Source: Salibacterium salarium
Lineage (GTDB): Bacteria; Bacillota; Bacilli; Bacillales; Marinococcaceae
NCBI RefSeq assembly: GCF_030813635.1
Contig: NZ_JAUSUM010000004.1
Coordinates: 266,851-330,850 of the forward strand
DNA length: 64,000 nt
Reading direction: 5' to 3'
In this document: positions 61,507 through 64,000 of the stretch, piece by piece
Layout: each line of letters opens with the position of its first letter
Position numbering within the stretch: position 1 is the stretch's first letter
The notes under the pieces: model-generated
The model's database searches: none
What the model saw: the letters and a program-made list of their open reading frames with translations, nothing else
What the model was told of the DNA's origin: nothing
Translations under genes and position numbers: made by a program

Positions 61507-61710
61507 TGAACACCTCCCTATCTCCCGTAGGTTACTGCGGTGTTGTCAAAACAGGCAGGTCTCCTGGCTTCAGTTTCATTGCCGTAATGGCCTTCCCGAA
61601 ACAAATTCAGTGGTTTTGTCATTAGGGCTCTTCTGTCACAGTGGCGGGACCGCGCCGGTATTTCACCGGACTTCCCTTTTAAACCTTAGAATATCTAAGG
61701 TACCTGTTTT
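61507..61710 (-). promoter_or_regulatory. Cobalamin riboswitch
   Basis: On the minus strand it opens with AAAACAGGTACC and contains GGGAAGTCCGGTGAAATACC, GCGGTCCCGCCACTGTGA and the B12 box GAAGCCAGGAGACCTGCCTG (61571-61552). These are the conserved core of adenosylcobalamin riboswitches. It controls metE and, by cotranscription, probably nrdA-nrdB. The 540-base gap between metE and the glycosylase gene is accounted for by this leader and terminator. Confidence 0.93.
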
Positions 61711-61837
61711 CTTTCGTTATATGTCTATGTATGTAGAGAAACTATATATCCTGTATCGTAATGTGTCAAGTGTGTTTAAATGGTATATGTAGTGGTATAG
61801 GATAGATATAAAGCGCAATATATACGAGGTGAAGCTT

Positions 61838-62422
61838 ATGAGTAAACATCCGATTTCGAAAAAATTTTTTTATCAGGGTACGTTAGATTTGGCTTACAAT
61901 TTATTAGGAAAAATATTGTATAAAGAAACAGAAGAAGGACTTGCTGCCGGAAAAATTGTAGAAACAGAAGCTTATTTAGGTATAGAAGATAGAGCAGCTC
62001 ATAGTTATGGTAATAAACGGACGAAACGAACAGAGATTATGTATGGAGGACCTGGGTATGTGTATACGTTTGAAATGCACACGCATTGTTTAGTAAATGT
62101 TGTAAGTGAACCAGAAGGACAGCCAGAAGCAGTTCTTATAAGAGCATTAGAACCCATTACAGGATTGGAACTAATGTATGAGAGAAGGAAGGTACAAAAA
62201 GAGAAAGAGTTAACGAATGGACCGGGAAAACTGACAAAAGCACTTGGGATTATAAAGAAGGACTATGGCCACCATTTCTCTGAAAGGCCACTTTATATTA
62301 CGGAAGGTGAAAAACCTGAATCGATTTCATCGGGACCGCGGATAGGTATTGAGAACACAGGAGAGGCACGATTTTATCCGTATCGATTTTGGGAGACAGG
62401 AAATCGCTTTGTTTCAAGGTGA
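61838..62422 (+). CDS. DNA-3-methyladenine glycosylase (AAG/MPG family)
   Basis: 194 residues: KKFFYQGTLDLAYNLLGKIL at the start, catalytic segment GKIVETEAYLGIEDRAAHSY with its Glu near residue 46, MYGGPGYVYTFEMHTHCLVN, and NGPGKLTKALGI. It removes alkylated purines from DNA in base-excision repair. ATG 61838 with GAGGTG upstream is chosen over a GTG three codons earlier that overlaps the ribosome site. Single gene, divergent from metE. Confidence 0.93.
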   Translation: MSKHPISKKFFYQGTLDLAYNLLGKILYKETEEGLAAGKIVETEAYLGIEDRAAHSYGNKRTKRTEIMYGGPGYVYTFEMHTHCLVNVVSEPEGQPEAVLIRALEPITGLELMYERRKVQKEKELTNGPGKLTKALGIIKKDYGHHFSERPLYITEGEKPESISSGPRIGIENTGEARFYPYRFWETGNRFVSR

Positions 62423-62440
62423 AGAAGTGATAAAAAGTTT

Positions 62441-62470
62441 TTGACAAATCAAAGCAGATACCTGTATTAT
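62441..62470 (+). promoter_or_regulatory. Sigma-A promoter of the YeeE/YedE gene
   Basis: TTGACA (62441-62446), 18-base spacer, TATTAT (62465-62470). A possible CymR-type site on the minus strand ends in GGAATT at 62492-62487, which would fit control by cysteine supply; the match is partial. Confidence 0.6.
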
Positions 62471-62524
62471 AATTCAGTATTATTATAATTCCTACTAACA
62501 TTATAGGATAAGGAGTGATTGAAG

Positions 62525-63775
62525 ATGGCAACAAGTGTTGAAGCACAAGCTCAACCGCAACAATCTGCAGAAAAAAGCAATTCAACGTTAAATCAGGCTC
62601 AGACACCTCTTGTCGTTGGCGGTTTAATCGTGTCTGCTATTCTTGCAATATTTTTAGCATTTACCCAAGATGTTTCACAGCCATTATTATTAATTATAGG
62701 TCTACTACTTGGGTATACGTTATTTCATGCTCGTTTTGGTTTCACATCAGCATTCCGGCGTTTCGCATCTGTTGGTAACGGACAGGCGCTGCGGGCACAC
62801 ATGGTAATGTTAGCCGTAGCTGTGACATTATTTGCTCCTATTTTAGCAATAGGTGTCACATTTTTCGGTGGAGAAGCTACAGGCAATATTTCTCCTATTG
62901 GAGTCAGTCTTATCGTTGGGTCCTTTCTATTTGGAATAGGCATGCAGCTTGGGGGCGGATGTGCCTCCGGAACGTTATACGCAGTCGGCGGCGGTCGTTC
63001 TGTTATGTTTATTACACTGCTGTTTTTCATTGTCGGCTCTACTGTTGGGGCAGCTCACTTTGATTTCTGGGTGAATGATATGCCTTCATTTGGGTCCGTA
63101 TCTCTTGCTACGTCAACGGGACTAGGTTATTTCGGAGCTTGGGTTGTATCGATTCTATTTTTTGGATTAATGATATGGTTCACTTTGAGAATCGAAAAAA
63201 AGAAAAATCCTCCGAAAATGGCAGATTTGCCTAAGATAACTGGTTGGAAAAGAATCCTTCGCGGATCTTGGCCATTAATTACAGCAGCTGTTGTGTTGGC
63301 CGTTCTTAATGCTATTACATTGCTAACGAGAGGAAGTGGCTGGGGAGTTACGTCCGCTTTGGCATTATGGGGATCCAAGGTTGCAGATGGCATGGGCATT
63401 GATGTTGCTAGCTGGGGCTATTGGCAGGGTAACACGGAAGCGTTGCAAACAACGATTTTTGCTGACACGACAACCGTTTTGAACTTTGGTGTCATTTTAG
63501 GTGCTTTTCTCGCATCCGCTGCTGGCGGCTTGTTCCGTTTCACCAACCTAAACGTGAAAAACGTGACAGCAGCTGTCATTGGGGGGCTGCTAATGGGATA
63601 TGGCGCCCGCCTAGCCTTTGGATGTAATATTGGGGCGTACTTCACAGGTATAGCTTCCTTTAGTCTACACGGATATATTTGGGGAATAGTAGCAATGGCC
63701 GGCACATTTTTGGCCTTGTTTATCAGGCCATTGTTCGGCCTTTCCGTTCCTAAATCTAAAGATTCTTTTTGTTAA
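62525..63775 (+). CDS. YeeE/YedE family sulfur-compound (thiosulfate) transporter
   Basis: 416 residues, about ten spans, with two internally similar halves, each carrying the conserved Cys/Gly loop: MQLGGGCASGTLYAVGGG near residue 140 and GYGARLAFGCNIGAYFTG near residue 360. YeeE/TsuA homologues import thiosulfate through those cysteines. No TusA-like partner gene follows. ATG 62525 has AAGGAG nine bases upstream; TTG 62519 is too close to it. A terminator follows at 63783. Confidence 0.9.
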   Translation: MATSVEAQAQPQQSAEKSNSTLNQAQTPLVVGGLIVSAILAIFLAFTQDVSQPLLLIIGLLLGYTLFHARFGFTSAFRRFASVGNGQALRAHMVMLAVAVTLFAPILAIGVTFFGGEATGNISPIGVSLIVGSFLFGIGMQLGGGCASGTLYAVGGGRSVMFITLLFFIVGSTVGAAHFDFWVNDMPSFGSVSLATSTGLGYFGAWVVSILFFGLMIWFTLRIEKKKNPPKMADLPKITGWKRILRGSWPLITAAVVLAVLNAITLLTRGSGWGVTSALALWGSKVADGMGIDVASWGYWQGNTEALQTTIFADTTTVLNFGVILGAFLASAAGGLFRFTNLNVKNVTAAVIGGLLMGYGARLAFGCNIGAYFTGIASFSLHGYIWGIVAMAGTFLALFIRPLFGLSVPKSKDSFC

Positions 63776-63782
63776 TAAAACC

Positions 63783-63828
63783 AAAAGCCTCTCCTCATCG
63801 GACAAAATCCTTTGAGGAGGGGCTTTTA
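63783..63828 (+). terminator. Terminator after the YeeE/YedE gene
   Basis: AAAAGCC-CTCCTCA pairs with TGAGGAG-GGCTTTT. Confidence 0.85.
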
Positions 63829-63862
63829 CTATTTGAGATAACGAAATACGGGAAGATTTTTG

Positions 63863-63892
63863 TTGACAATGATAATCGTTATCAATTAAGAT
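63863..63892 (+). promoter_or_regulatory. Sigma-A promoter with Fur box before the flavodoxin gene
   Basis: TTGACA (63863-63868), 18-base spacer, TAAGAT (63887-63892). TGATAATCGTTATCA (63870-63884), a Fur-type palindrome, fills the spacer. Confidence 0.75.
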
Positions 63893-63927
63893 GATTGTAA
63901 CGTTACATCGTGCGAGGAGGCAATCGT

Positions 63928-64000
63928 ATGGTTGAAGTGCTTTTAGCTTTTGTTAGTATGTCAGGGAATACAGAAGAAATAGCTGATTTGATTGAAGATC
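63928..64000 (+). CDS. Flavodoxin, N-terminus only (cut by window edge)
   Basis: ATG 63928 with GAGGAGG seven bases upstream. The visible 24 residues, MVEVLLAFVSMSGNTEEIAD and on, contain the FMN-phosphate loop (SMSGNTE) of flavodoxins. With a Fur box in its promoter this fits iron-limitation flavodoxins such as YkuN/YkuP, which replace ferredoxin. The rest lies beyond the window. Confidence 0.85.
   Translation, partial: MVEVLLAFVSMSGNTEEIADLIED

Overview
This 64 kb window reads as chromosome from a spore-forming, low-to-mid GC Bacillaceae bacterium. Evidence: an H-type small acid-soluble spore protein, promoter-like sequences matching the mother-cell sigma-K consensus, a CcpA cre site, Rex operators, Fur boxes, a cobalamin riboswitch, and many Bacillus-type families (TatA/TatC with a PhoX-like substrate, DUF2512, DUF2515, DUF3231, YdbC/PC4, YtrA-type GntR). 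I cannot name the genus.

Layout. 0-8.7 kb: cut-off TPR protein, flavin oxidoreductase, AbrB-CHAD fusion, phoX-tatA-tatC cassette, DUF3231 protein behind a terminator-like hairpin, CPA1 antiporter. 8.8-18.2 kb: ECF sigma/anti-sigma pair, DUF421 and DUF2512 proteins, a ~460 bp inverted-repeat element with two structured RNA-like motifs, ldh and narK divergent around Rex/FNR-type sites, an amino acid permease, a LysE exporter, ferritin and sspH. 18.6-19.7 kb: secreted pectate lyase with a cre box. 19.9-39.3 kb: the accessory core. It starts with a Glu-Ala repeat protein, coiled-coil proteins, a Cys-rich protein with Thr-Pro tracts and a JAMM peptidase beside a 42-residue protein. It continues with about 17 kb of glycan genes: pyruvyl transferase, seven glycosyltransferases including one resembling animal polypeptide GalNAc transferases, a nucleotide-sugar epimerase and dehydrogenase, and a sulfotransferase. 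Several of its lead genes carry sigma-K-type promoter matches, so I read it as a candidate spore-surface assembly and decoration island. 39.4-64 kb: mostly housekeeping. It holds a Fur-regulated nitroreductase, aldo/keto reductase, DUF454, Gfo/Idh/MocA, a TPR protein, a YtrA-type ABC operon, a CAP lipoprotein, DUF421/2254/2515 proteins, an MFS carrier, a metE-nrdA-nrdB run behind a cobalamin riboswitch, a DNA glycosylase, a YeeE/YedE sulfur transporter and the start of a Fur-boxed flavodoxin.

How the genes work together. The clearest regulatory logic is at 55.5-61.7 kb. One B12 riboswitch precedes the B12-independent methionine synthase, and a class I ribonucleotide reductase follows 30 nt later. 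In the 20-39 kb island, the structural proteins (Thr-Pro tracts, Ser-rich acidic repeats) are plausible acceptors for the sugar-nucleotide and transferase enzymes beside them. That link is inference from position, promoters and motifs.
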